From Clostridium disporicum (GTDB lineage: Bacteria > Bacillota > Clostridia > Clostridiales > Clostridiaceae): a stretch of DNA of 64,000 nucleotides. A model generated the notes under the pieces. It was not told the origin of the DNA. It saw nothing but the letters and a program-made list of their open reading frames with translations, and did no database searches. The translations under genes were made by a program, and so were the position numbers. The stretch lies in the NCBI RefSeq assembly GCF_001405015.1, contig NZ_CYZX01000010.1, positions 62,001 through 126,000 on the forward strand. The letters are read 5' to 3'. Positions 44,853 through 53,758 of the stretch are shown one piece after another (position 1 is the first letter of the stretch; each line of letters begins with the position of its first letter).

Positions 44853-45842
44853 CTACTTAACTGATACTATGTACTCTTGTAATTCCTCATCACTTATAGG
44901 TTCTACTTCTATTTCAGAATTAAACTTACTTCCATACTTTCCAAATTTAACTTTAAGTACTTTTTCCGTTCTACCCTTACTATATCTTCCTGATATTCTT
45001 GCAGCTAACTTTCTATCTTCTTCTGTTCCTTCCCCTTGTAATAATACAAGTGCCCCTGAAAAGTCTGAAGTATGGAATGAATAATAACTTCCATCTATAT
45101 GATTTTTAATCATATCACCTTCATCTTTAGTTCTAGCTACTATTATCTTATTATTATCCTTGGTTCTAAAATGTCTACCATATCTTAAAAGACTTAATTC
45201 ATCTTCTTCTACTTCATTTTTATAATCCAATAAATCCTTTAATCTTAAGGCATAGTTAGGTTCAGTTAATTTACATCCACCTGCTGGTGATGGATATTCA
45301 GTTATTCCCCACTTTTCAGCAAGTTCCATTTGAGCTTTTCTACTTCTTCCTGATATATCTAATAACTTTTCTCTATCAACTAATCCACTTAGCTCCATTT
45401 CTGTAGGATCTAAATTTTTAGCACATAATGGTCTTAAAATCTTATTTGCAAAACCTGATTCTTTTTTTACAATATTTAATGCTTGTCTGTTTTGAGACAT
45501 AGGTCTTTGATTTAAAACCTCACCTGTTATAATAAAATCTGCTTTGTATTCTTCTAATAGCTTTCCAGCATAATTCATCATCATAGCATGACAATCTATA
45601 CATGGATTCATGTTTTTACCTCTTCCATGCTTAGGATTTTTAACCATATCTAAATGTTCATTAGAAAAATCAACTACCACTAATGGAATATCTATTTGTT
45701 TTGTCATCTTTTTAGCACTTTCTTCGCTAAAGAAATAAGATCTAAAACAAATACCAATTACCTCTATACCTTGTTCTTTTATAAGTTTTGCGGCTAGTAT
45801 ACTGTCTAACCCACCTGAAATCATAGCTAACGCCTTTGTCAT
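44853..45842 (-). CDS. ThiI/MnmA-like PP-loop protein with C-terminal NFACT-R-like domain
   Basis: 329 aa. PP-loop ATP site ISGGLDSILA (~8-17) at the N terminus and CIDCH (~81-85), a possible thiol pair, put residues 1-190 with tRNA-thiolation type adenylating enzymes. SPAGGCKLT (~192) adds another Cys. The C-terminal ~110 residues (RTKDEGDMIKN...SDFSGALVLLQGEG) resemble the NFACT-R/DUF814 fold. This combination is annotated as ThiI-like in clostridia, but the THUMP domain of real ThiI is missing. Substrate unknown. Confidence 0.75.
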   Translation of the reverse strand: MTKALAMISGGLDSILAAKLIKEQGIEVIGICFRSYFFSEESAKKMTKQIDIPLVVVDFSNEHLDMVKNPKHGRGKNMNPCIDCHAMMMNYAGKLLEEYKADFIITGEVLNQRPMSQNRQALNIVKKESGFANKILRPLCAKNLDPTEMELSGLVDREKLLDISGRSRKAQMELAEKWGITEYPSPAGGCKLTEPNYALRLKDLLDYKNEVEEDELSLLRYGRHFRTKDNNKIIVARTKDEGDMIKNHIDGSYYSFHTSDFSGALVLLQGEGTEEDRKLAARISGRYSKGRTEKVLKVKFGKYGSKFNSEIEVEPISDEELQEYIVSVK

Positions 45843-45857
45843 ATTAGCACTCCTCTA

Positions 45858-46499
45858 CTAGTTAAATATTTTGTCAAAAACCTCTACTACCTTAAACTTA
45901 AATATAACTTGCTTATCATTATCTTTTTTATTTTCCTCAGTTTTACCTTCTATATTAGCTATATTTTCGTCTAATTTTTTTGTATCAACTATATTTTTGC
46001 TCTCATCAACAAAACATAATGGTGGAAACATTACACACCACCAATTTTGACCTTCTCCACTTCCTATTATTACTCTATAAGCCTCATAATTACCTTGAGG
46101 AAATATATAATCTCCATATATCTTATCTGGAAAATTCTCATTTGACAACATAGTCTTTACATCATAATCAAAACCTTCTTCGGCAATTACCTCTTTAGCT
46201 ATACTATTAACTTCTTCTATACTCGAATTTAATATTTCCCTTGCATCATCTAAACTTTCAACACTTTCAAGTTTTATAGACATCTTATCTATTATTTTAT
46301 CTCTAACTTTTAATTTTAATGCTTGATCTTCTTCAGAATCACTATTAGCTATTACATGAAATCTAATTAGCTTGTCCGCAACTTCTTCATAATTTAACTC
46401 TCTTAAATCTAAAGATGCTTCATTATTTCCTAAAGAACATCCTCCAAATAAAGTAACAATAAATACTATTATAATAAAATTAAACATATTTTTTTTCAT
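45858..46499 (-). CDS. spoIIR: Stage II sporulation protein R
   Basis: Forespore-secreted signal that triggers SpoIIGA to process pro-sigma-E. About 213 aa from MKKNMFNF at 46499, which has GAGGGGG upstream; an earlier ATG (46532) would swallow that site. Signal segment FIIIVFIVTLFGGCS carries a lipobox-like LFGGC. Core motif LIRFHVIANSDSEEDQALKLKVRD (given as known family signature; here residues ~45-67) and WWCVMFPPLCF. AT-rich gap and own ribosome site separate it from ispE. Confidence 0.93.
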   Translation of the reverse strand: MKKNMFNFIIIVFIVTLFGGCSLGNNEASLDLRELNYEEVADKLIRFHVIANSDSEEDQALKLKVRDKIIDKMSIKLESVESLDDAREILNSSIEEVNSIAKEVIAEEGFDYDVKTMLSNENFPDKIYGDYIFPQGNYEAYRVIIGSGEGQNWWCVMFPPLCFVDESKNIVDTKKLDENIANIEGKTEENKKDNDKQVIFKFKVVEVFDKIFN

Positions 46500-46566
46500 A
46501 AAGATAACCCCCTCTAGCTTAATTATTTCCAATTTATAGGGGATTATTCATTTTGCTATTTATTTT

Positions 46567-47409
46567 TTATATAGTTCTTGTTAAAAATACTTCATTATAT
46601 TTTTCTTTCATTTTCTCAAAACATTTTTGTGCTTTAAGCATATCATCAAAAAAAGCAAACACCGTTGGACCACTTCCACTCATCATAGAATTTATTGCTC
46701 CATATTTATTCATTTCTTCTTTTAAATCAATTAAAACCTTATGCTTTTTCAAAGTTACATTTTCTAATAAATTCTTCATATTATATGCAACATATCTTAA
46801 ATTATCTTCATCCATAGCCTTTATTAATTCTTCAGTTTCTGGATGTTTTTTTACTTTTTCCATATTAAAATTCTTATACACTTCTTTAGTAGATACTCCA
46901 AAAGAAGGCTTTACTAAAACAATAATTTTATTTTTAAATGGATTTAATGGAGTAATTATCTCTCCAATTCCTTCGCATAGTGCTGTTCCTCCTTTTATAC
47001 AATAAGGTACATCAGCACCTAGTTTCAATCCTAATTCCATAAGTTCTTCATCTGAAGCATTTACTTCAAATAACTTATTCATTATTTTCAATACTGTTGC
47101 TGCATCAGTACTTCCGCCAGCTAAACCTGCCGAAACTGGAATATTTTTAAATATTTTTATTTTTACCCCTTCTGCGATATTATATCTTTCTTTAAAAGCT
47201 ATCGCTGCCTTATAAGCAAGATTTCTTGAATCTGTTGGTACATAATTTTTATTACACTCTATAATAATATCTTTATTATTCTTTTCTACAATAATTTCAT
47301 CGTATAAATCTATATTTTGCATTATCATTCTTAAAAGATGATATCCGTCATCTCTTTTTCCAACTATATCTAGAGAAATATTCACTTTGGCATAAGCTTT
47401 CATTTTCAT
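46567..47409 (-). CDS. ispE: 4-diphosphocytidyl-2-C-methyl-D-erythritol kinase
   Basis: Isoprenoid (MEP pathway) kinase of the GHMP family. 280 aa. Start MKAYAKVNISLDI; ATP loop PVSAGLAGGSTDAA (~93); MMSGSGPTVFAFF (~238). Directly downstream of cphA's terminator region, upstream of spoIIR. Confidence 0.95.
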   Translation of the reverse strand: MKMKAYAKVNISLDIVGKRDDGYHLLRMIMQNIDLYDEIIVEKNNKDIIIECNKNYVPTDSRNLAYKAAIAFKERYNIAEGVKIKIFKNIPVSAGLAGGSTDAATVLKIMNKLFEVNASDEELMELGLKLGADVPYCIKGGTALCEGIGEIITPLNPFKNKIIVLVKPSFGVSTKEVYKNFNMEKVKKHPETEELIKAMDEDNLRYVAYNMKNLLENVTLKKHKVLIDLKEEMNKYGAINSMMSGSGPTVFAFFDDMLKAQKCFEKMKEKYNEVFLTRTI

Positions 47410-47444
47410 CTCTTTCAGTTCCTTTCAACTTTTACTATATATTC

Positions 47445-47480
47445 TAAATAAAGTTCAGGTATTAACCCGAACTTTATTTA
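47445..47480 (-). terminator. cphA terminator
   Basis: 12-bp stem TAAATAAAGTTC with its complement, extended by GGT/ACC in the loop, about 70 bp after cphA. Confidence 0.7.
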
Positions 47481-47548
47481 TCATGTTATAAATTATATTA
47501 TATAAGTTATTTTATTTCTCGTAAATATCTGTTAGATTTACGTATTTG

Positions 47549-50170
47549 TTAAATCGAACTAATTACAGCATTAGAGTTTTTATTTTCATTTAATTTATCT
47601 ATAACTTCTATCAAAGGTTCAATCTTTTCGTAGAAAACAATAATACTATCTCCTATAGTAGCCTCTCTTATAGCTTCTTTAAAAGCTTCTACCTCATCTA
47701 ATACCATTTTTACACTAACATATTTATTACAACTATCTATTCCACCTTTTATAACTTTTGCAATTTCACCTGGTTTTCTACCTCTTTTATCTTTATCTTC
47801 TTTGATTATAATTTTATCAATAAATTTTGAACTAACTTTTCCAATCTCTTTTATTGATTCATTATTTCTATCTCCAGGAACTCCTATTACTCCTATTACT
47901 TTACCATCAGTTATTTCTTTTACTGCTGATAAAGCTTTCTTATATCCTTCTATATTATGACCATAATCTAATATTATTTTAATTCCATTATACTCATGAA
48001 TATTAAATCTTCCATAGTTCTCTCTTGAATTTAGCTCAAAACTTTGAATTGAATCTTGTATAATATTATAATCAACATTTAATCCAATTAACGCTGCACA
48101 AGCAGCCATTACATTTTCTATATTAAATTGCAATGCACCTTTTAATATTATTGGAATATCATCAATACTACTTATTCTATATTCTCTTCTTTTCTTATTA
48201 ATGCAGATATATCTTTCCTTTAAATAAACTACAGTTTTACCGTCTCTAATACTATTTATTATAAGTGGGTTTTTATAATCTTTAGAGAAATATATTATAT
48301 TTGACTTTATTCTATTTATAATTGTATTACTATACTTATCGTCAGCATTAATTATTACATACCCATCTTTCTTAACAGCTTCTGCTACCAACGATTTTAC
48401 ATAACATAAATCTTCCATATCCTGCACGCCATCGCAACCTAAGTGATCTTCTGTTATGTTTGTTATTACAGCTACATCGGCTAAGTCATACGCTAATCCT
48501 TTTCTTATTATTCCACCTCTAGCTGTTTCAAGTACAGCTATATCTACATCCTTATTTAATAGTACACATTTTGCGCTATCCATTCCTGTATCATCGCCAA
48601 TATCTATACATTTGTTATTTATAAATATTCCTTCTGTACTAGTCATTCCTGAACACATTCCAAGTTTACATAAGGTATAATTTATAAGACGTGTAGTTGT
48701 AGTCTTTCCATTTGTTCCACTTACTGATACTACAGGTATATTCTTTATATCTTCTTTATACATCATCTTAATTATTTCATCGCCGACATCCCTACTCTTT
48801 CCTTCAGAAGGGTATATATGCATTCTTAAACCTGGAGCAGTATTTACCTCCATTATTATCCCATTATTATTCATAATACTTTTTGATATATCTTTCGTAC
48901 ATATATCTATGCCACATACATCTAATCCTATAGTTTTAGCAGCTCTTATACATATATCTTTATTTTCTTCACATATTTTATCTGTATAGTCAATAGCTAT
49001 ACCACCTGTAGATAAATTAGCATTTTTTCTTAATAATAATTTTTTATCTTTTTCTAAAACACTACTTAATGAATAACCTTGCTCACTTATAAAGTTAATA
49101 AGCATATTATCTTTCTTAACTTTAGTAAGTGGTTTTTCATGACCTTCACCTCTATACTCGTGTGAATTTAAATCATCTATTAATTCTTCTATGCACTTAT
49201 TACCATCACCTATTATATATGGTGGTATTCTTAAAGAGACACCAACTACCTTATTGTTTACTACACAAACTCTGTAGTCATCTCCCTCCCAATACTCCTC
49301 TAGTATAATATCATCAAACTCATTTATTAATTTCTGATAAGCTATAATAAGCTCTTTTTCATTTTTTATTCCTATAATAACGCCTTTACCTTTATTTCCA
49401 TACTGAGGTTTTAATACTAAAGGATATCCTATTCTTTCTGCTTCCTTTAATAAATTTATTACATTACATACTTTAGCACCTCTAGCTACAGGTAAATTTT
49501 GCAAATATAATAATTCTTTAGTTAGTAATTTGTCACAAGATATATCAGCTGAAATACAACCAGTATTACTTGTAATTGACGCTTCTATAACTCTCCCTTG
49601 CTTCCCATAACCTATTTGATAAAAATTGCTGCTTCCCAACTTCATAACTGGTAATCCATGCTTTTGAGCAGCTTCGCATATTGCTAAAGTACTAGGTCCA
49701 ATTAGCTCATCATTTAATATTTCTTTTATAATCAATATTCTACTTTTAAAATCTATAACCATGTCACTAATTAATCCATTTATTATATCAATAGCTAATT
49801 TTGCAGATTCTATACCTGCTTTAGGGTATTTATATTGATATATTATTTGATATATATCGCCTTCTACTTCTCTTGCTTTCCCATAAGCAACATCTATACC
49901 AATTATATTTTGTATTGCAATAATGATATGTTCACATATATGAGCTAAATATGTACCTTCCTTAAGCCTTTTTACAAACCCTCCATCTTCATCTATTCCA
50001 CACCTATGAGTATATAATTCTGGAATCATTTTTACTAAATTCTCGTTAAATCCATTTATATCCTTGCTAGGCGTTTCACAATATCCTTCTAAATCGACAT
50101 CAAGTCTTATACACTTTTTATGTGAGTATATATTCTTCCCCTCATAAATGTTACTACTTAGTATTTTCAT
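47549..50170 (-). CDS. cphA: Cyanophycin synthetase
   Basis: Polymerises Asp and Arg into cyanophycin, a nitrogen store, using ATP. 873 aa. N-terminal domain (~1-165), ATP-grasp (~220-475; LVLKPQYGNKGKGVIIG, IMEVNTAPGLRMHIYP) for Asp addition, and a Mur-ligase half (~480-873; SVSGTNGKTTTT at ~484, NITEDHLGCDGV, DYGHNIEGY) for Arg addition. Full length for the family. Overlaps cphB by 17 bp, so coupled. In clostridia such polymers have been linked with sporulation. Confidence 0.96.
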   Translation of the reverse strand: MKILSSNIYEGKNIYSHKKCIRLDVDLEGYCETPSKDINGFNENLVKMIPELYTHRCGIDEDGGFVKRLKEGTYLAHICEHIIIAIQNIIGIDVAYGKAREVEGDIYQIIYQYKYPKAGIESAKLAIDIINGLISDMVIDFKSRILIIKEILNDELIGPSTLAICEAAQKHGLPVMKLGSSNFYQIGYGKQGRVIEASITSNTGCISADISCDKLLTKELLYLQNLPVARGAKVCNVINLLKEAERIGYPLVLKPQYGNKGKGVIIGIKNEKELIIAYQKLINEFDDIILEEYWEGDDYRVCVVNNKVVGVSLRIPPYIIGDGNKCIEELIDDLNSHEYRGEGHEKPLTKVKKDNMLINFISEQGYSLSSVLEKDKKLLLRKNANLSTGGIAIDYTDKICEENKDICIRAAKTIGLDVCGIDICTKDISKSIMNNNGIIMEVNTAPGLRMHIYPSEGKSRDVGDEIIKMMYKEDIKNIPVVSVSGTNGKTTTTRLINYTLCKLGMCSGMTSTEGIFINNKCIDIGDDTGMDSAKCVLLNKDVDIAVLETARGGIIRKGLAYDLADVAVITNITEDHLGCDGVQDMEDLCYVKSLVAEAVKKDGYVIINADDKYSNTIINRIKSNIIYFSKDYKNPLIINSIRDGKTVVYLKERYICINKKRREYRISSIDDIPIILKGALQFNIENVMAACAALIGLNVDYNIIQDSIQSFELNSRENYGRFNIHEYNGIKIILDYGHNIEGYKKALSAVKEITDGKVIGVIGVPGDRNNESIKEIGKVSSKFIDKIIIKEDKDKRGRKPGEIAKVIKGGIDSCNKYVSVKMVLDEVEAFKEAIREATIGDSIIVFYEKIEPLIEVIDKLNENKNSNAVISSI

Positions 50171-50987
50171 TTTTTAAATTATCCTCCTCGAAAGGTACTT
50201 TTTTAATTAAATCAAATTTATTACCTTCCTTTAAAACATGAAGTTTAACATTAAACATACTTAAAACTTCATCACAGTATTGTTCTGATACATTGCTATA
50301 TATTATTGAACTTCCATCTAAAAAATATACTGCCCCTGATCCTATTACTTCTGCAATGCCTTTATCACTTACCACTATTGCAGTATCTTCATCTATTCCA
50401 ATTCCTAAAACTTCTGGATTTTGAGCTACAGCTGTTAATAACCTTCCTATTCTTCCCCTTTGAGCAAAGTGTTGATCTATTATTACACTATCAATTAGCC
50501 CTAATCCAGGTGACATTTTTAATGTGCATTTTCTTGGTGACTCCTCGTCTTCTCCTTGAACTATCATTGTATGACTCATAACAGAAGCTCCTGCAGAAGT
50601 ACCAGCTATTACTTTCCCTTCACTACAAATATCCTTCAATGCATCATACACTGGAGTTCCACCTAAAATACTTGTTATTCTAAGCTGATCTCCACCTGTA
50701 AAAAATAATAAATTACATCTTTTTATTAAATCTACATTCTTCTTATTACACGCATCTTCTCTATTAGTTATATCTAATTTTTCTATATTCTTTATTCCAA
50801 GACCTGAAAAAACTTTATTATATTTACTATAACTTTCGTCCGGACATTCAGTTGCTATAGTAGCTATTAATAGCATATCAGTATCTTTATTTATAAAATC
50901 AGCTACACGCTTTAATATCTCTTTATCACCTTTTTTATCTTCTGCGCCTCCTATTATTATTAAATTTCCTTCTATTTTTTCATCCAT
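50154..50987 (-). CDS. cphB: Cyanophycinase
   Basis: Serine peptidase (S51) that cuts cyanophycin to beta-Asp-Arg. 277 aa. Nucleophile Ser in IAGTSAGASVMS (~131), FTGGDQLRITS (~99) and the substrate-site IIDQHFAQRGRIGRL (~177). Upstream of cphA in the same operon, so making and breaking are coexpressed. No isoaspartyl dipeptidase gene is nearby to finish the job. Confidence 0.95.
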   Translation of the reverse strand: MDEKIEGNLIIIGGAEDKKGDKEILKRVADFINKDTDMLLIATIATECPDESYSKYNKVFSGLGIKNIEKLDITNREDACNKKNVDLIKRCNLLFFTGGDQLRITSILGGTPVYDALKDICSEGKVIAGTSAGASVMSHTMIVQGEDEESPRKCTLKMSPGLGLIDSVIIDQHFAQRGRIGRLLTAVAQNPEVLGIGIDEDTAIVVSDKGIAEVIGSGAVYFLDGSSIIYSNVSEQYCDEVLSMFNVKLHVLKEGNKFDLIKKVPFEEDNLKNENTK

Positions 50988-51051
50988 ATTTTCACCTCAA
51001 ATCACACATTCACTATTTTATCCATTCCTAAACCATATTATTCAAAATCAT

Positions 51052-51096
51052 AAATTAAAAGGTAATTGCTTAATTTCAGCAATTACCTTTTAATTT
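51052..51096 (-). terminator. sipL terminator
   Basis: 18-bp perfect stem AAATTAAAAGGTAATTGC with its complement, 9-nt loop, about 30 bp after the stop. Confidence 0.85.
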
Positions 51097-51125
51097 ATTC
51101 TTAATTATTAACTTTTAACTGGTAA

Positions 51126-52697
51126 CTAAAAAATTGCTCTTCCAGGAATTATAATTCTTTGTCCAATATTAATAGAGTCTGGATTCTCCATATCGTTAAC
51201 CCTTATCAATTCATCCATAGTAGTATTGAACTTCTTAGCTAATTCCCATAAAGTATCACCTTTGTTAACAACATAAATTGTAACAGATGATTTCTTTTCT
51301 TTCTTTTCTTCTTTATTTTGAACTACATCTACAATCCATTCCTTGTTAACATTGTATAATACATTTACTGAAACTGATAACGTAGCTCTAATAGCTATAG
51401 TATTAGCCTCTATTGTTCCATCTATAGATTCTAATTGAACTTTAGCTATAACATTCATGTCTGGCTTAGTTCCTTTTATATCTAATACTGATGTGAAAGG
51501 TATTTCTCCATTACACATATCAACTTTATAGCCCTCATCAGCAGTTTTATATAAAGCAGATACTTTAATTATACCTTCAATCTTTACTTTATCTTCTTCA
51601 GCTGTCTTATCAGTTATAACAGGACAACCATAAACCATAATAATATTTCCTAATCTTTCATTTTCATCCTTTAAGTATAAATTATCTTTTAATATAAGAT
51701 CAGTTGTCATGTTTCCATGAACTACTCCAATCTCACAGTTATTTTCAACTAGGTCCATTGTAACTGTTGGTGAATACGCATCTTTTACTACTTCTACACT
51801 TTCTCTAGACATGACCTTAACATCACCTCTAGCTACGAACTCAATGCTTATGTTTCTATTTTCGCCCAAATCATCAGGCATCACAGTACAATCGCTATTA
51901 ACTACATCTATATTGTGGGATGTCATCATTTCACTATTAGCACCCACTAATTCTTCTTCCTTAGATAAATAAACATCATCTTGTAATACTACTAAATCTT
52001 CTGAATCTCTGCCTTTATATAGTACTTCTATTTTGCAATAACATCCAAAGTAAACTTTATTTTCTCCTAACTTAACTTCCTTTTTGTGTAACATCATAGA
52101 ATACTTCAAGATTTCATCAACTTCTGGTTTATCCATAGTAACTTTTATAAGTGATTTTCCTATAAATTCAATATCTTTTTGACCTTTAACTTGATTTAAT
52201 TCTTCATTTTTTCTTTGAACTTGTACATCTCCACTACCTTCAATATCCTTTACAAATTCAAGATCTTGTATTTTATAAATATTCCACTTAGTTGATCTTA
52301 CTCCATCAATAGAAATCTTTCTTTCATTCATTATGTTAGCTTGAATATGTTCAATTACACACTCTACATCACAAAGGATTTTATGTTCTTCATTATTAAG
52401 TTCAAGATAATCGGCAAATTTTTCAGATAAATTAACAGAATCAACTCTTTGTGTTCCGCTTTCATCTTCAGACAGATATAATACAGAATAATTTATTTGT
52501 CCTTCAATCATTACTTTATCTGCAAGTATCTCTTTATTGGTTACAGTTGCTTTTGCATCTACCCCTAAAATCTGATGTGCATCTGGATGTGAATCCTTAA
52601 TTAAATATTCCCCTTTGAGAACATGATTAGTTGAGCCTTCTCTTAGTAGTTGTTCATATTGAACATTCTCTTTTATAACATCTATTTGTGACATCAT
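51126..52697 (-). CDS. sipL: SipL-like spore coat assembly protein (SPOCS + LysM)
   Basis: 523 aa. Three SPOCS/DUF3794-type segments fill most of the chain (VLKGEYLIKDSHPDAHQIL, EFIGKSLIKVTMDKPEVDEIL..., and MTTDLILKDNLYLKDEN...), followed by a Lys/Glu linker and a C-terminal LysM motif YVVNKGDTLWELAKKFN (~478-521). This layout and the neighbours veg and yabG match C. difficile SipL, the SpoIVA-binding functional counterpart of SpoVID that attaches the coat to the forespore. GGGAGGG precedes two adjacent ATG codons; either may start. Confidence 0.9.
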   Translation of the reverse strand: MMSQIDVIKENVQYEQLLREGSTNHVLKGEYLIKDSHPDAHQILGVDAKATVTNKEILADKVMIEGQINYSVLYLSEDESGTQRVDSVNLSEKFADYLELNNEEHKILCDVECVIEHIQANIMNERKISIDGVRSTKWNIYKIQDLEFVKDIEGSGDVQVQRKNEELNQVKGQKDIEFIGKSLIKVTMDKPEVDEILKYSMMLHKKEVKLGENKVYFGCYCKIEVLYKGRDSEDLVVLQDDVYLSKEEELVGANSEMMTSHNIDVVNSDCTVMPDDLGENRNISIEFVARGDVKVMSRESVEVVKDAYSPTVTMDLVENNCEIGVVHGNMTTDLILKDNLYLKDENERLGNIIMVYGCPVITDKTAEEDKVKIEGIIKVSALYKTADEGYKVDMCNGEIPFTSVLDIKGTKPDMNVIAKVQLESIDGTIEANTIAIRATLSVSVNVLYNVNKEWIVDVVQNKEEKKEKKSSVTIYVVNKGDTLWELAKKFNTTMDELIRVNDMENPDSINIGQRIIIPGRAIF

Positions 52698-52910
52698 ATC
52701 CCTCCCATAGTATAACTACTATTTAATATATATTTCTCTAAATATATATTTATTCTAAAATATATAAACTGTTTCTTTTTTTATTTATATTTTAAATTTC
52801 AATTTATTTCATATATTTACTTTTAAGTATTATAATTACATATATTGTGTCGAATTTTAGGTTTTATCAGAACTTTTTTTAATTTTTTTTTATTTTTTTT
52901 AAATAAGTTG

Positions 52911-52939
52911 TTGACTATTGTTTAAATATGTCGTATTAT
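52911..52939 (+). promoter_or_regulatory. Sigma-A promoter of the candidate small RNA
   Basis: TTGACT (52911-52916), 17 bp, TATTAT (52934-52939), in the gap between sipL and veg, pointing towards veg. Confidence 0.65.
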
Positions 52940-52945
52940 AAAGAT

Positions 52946-53034
52946 GGTTATTGACCATATAACCTCTCATAAATTCTCAATACCCTTTTATACCATAGTT
53001 GAAAGATGGATACCCGCCATCTTTCTTTTTTTTT
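52946..53034 (+). ncRNA. Candidate ~90-nt small RNA between sipL and veg
   Basis: Begins just after the promoter above. 5' hairpin GGTTAT-TGACCAT-ATAACC (52946-52964, with an alternative ATGGT/ACCAT pairing), an unpaired pyrimidine-rich middle, and a strong terminator GAAAGATGG/CCATCTTTC (53001-53025) followed by nine T. A 30-codon reading frame from ATG at 52944 has no ribosome site, so an RNA product is more likely. It is convergent with veg and divergent from sipL. No known family recognised. Confidence 0.6.
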
Positions 53035-53075
53035 AATAAACAAAAGCTTCGATAAATATCGAAGCTTTTGTTTAT
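53035..53075 (-). terminator. veg terminator
   Basis: 17-bp perfect stem AAACAAAAGCTTCGATA with its complement, overlapping the veg stop; back to back with the small-RNA terminator. Confidence 0.8.
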
Positions 53076-53308
53076 ACAGGATAATATAACAGTACTGTTT
53101 TTGTTAAAACATCTGAATAACTGTATGTCACTGTCCTTTGGGTGTCGTTTTCTAGCCTAACTACGAAAATACTTGGATGAACACTCTCTATTACTCCGTC
53201 GTTAACTAAAATCTTTTTTCTACCACCATTAGCTTTAAGAGTAACTTTTTCACCTAAATGATTTTGTATATCTTTTTTAATGGTAGCGATAGTTTTGTTT
53301 AACTCCAT
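53072..53308 (-). CDS. veg: Veg protein
   Basis: 78-aa beta-rich protein of the Veg family; in Bacillus it affects biofilm matrix genes and lies near the yabG locus. Motifs GEKVTLKANGGRKK and GVIESVHPSIFVVRLE are family marks. Strong ribosome site (AAGGAGGG) and an excellent promoter. Confidence 0.93.
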   Translation of the reverse strand: MELNKTIATIKKDIQNHLGEKVTLKANGGRKKILVNDGVIESVHPSIFVVRLENDTQRTVTYSYSDVLTKTVLLYYPV

Positions 53309-53330
53309 ATAAACACCCTCCTTTTAATAT

Positions 53331-53359
53331 ATTATAACATATTTGGTATTTTTAGTCAA
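53331..53359 (-). promoter_or_regulatory. Sigma-A promoter of veg
   Basis: TTGACT (53359-53354), 17 bp, TATAAT (53336-53331). The veg promoter is also one of the strongest known in Bacillus. Confidence 0.85.
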
Positions 53360-53431
53360 AGCAAATATATTATTTTATCACGTGTTAGATACAATGTCAA
53401 TGTAATCTTTTACTTTTTTATAAAAATAATA

Positions 53432-53457
53432 ATTCCCACATTTAATATTATGGGAAT
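53432..53457 (-). terminator. Probable yabG terminator, displaced by the repeat
   Basis: Stem ATTCCCA/TGGGAAT followed on the minus strand by TATTATTTTTAT. It is 300 bp past the yabG stop, with repeat copy B in between. Confidence 0.5.
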
Positions 53458-53530
53458 ATTGTTAACCTTTTATACATTTTTTTAAAATATAATTAGTACG
53501 CAAAATAGATTAAAGAACACTTGAAATAAA

Positions 53531-53758
53531 TTGTTCGTGAAGCTCACAGGTGAAAGGTCGACTTCGTCGAAGTGAAAAGGCTACTTGCGTAGCGGGGAAA
53601 AGTTAACTTGAGTTAAAGTGAAAGGTACTAATGTAGACACTTTTCACTATTGCCAAATGCAATATTTTCTCTGTCACGAAGTGACATTTTCATCTCAGCT
53701 TTAGCTGACTTTTCCCCTTTTACGAAGTCAAACTTTTCACCAAAGTGCTTCGCACTTT
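53531..53758. repeat. Hairpin-array repeat, copy B
   Basis: Same element as copy A, between yabG and veg. Hairpins: 53558-53570 (TCGAC-TTC-GTCGA), 53580-53593 (GCTAC-TTGC-GTAGC), 53603-53616 (TTAACT-TG-AGTTAA), 53626-53635 (weak), 53650-53662 (TTGC-CAAAT-GCAA), 53673-53685 (GTCAC-GAA-GTGAC), an extra unit 53695-53708 (TCAGCT-TT-AGCTGA), 53742-53758 (AAAGTGC-TTC-GCACTTT). Spacers again switch from GTGAAA to TTTTCA(C/T) at the centre. Several stems equal those of copy A while loops differ. Its last two bases belong to the yabG stop codon. Confidence 0.88.

Noticed and set aside
52944..53036. 30-codon peptide in the small-RNA candidate
   Set aside because: No ribosome site, the ATG lies before the expected transcription start, and the end runs through the terminator.
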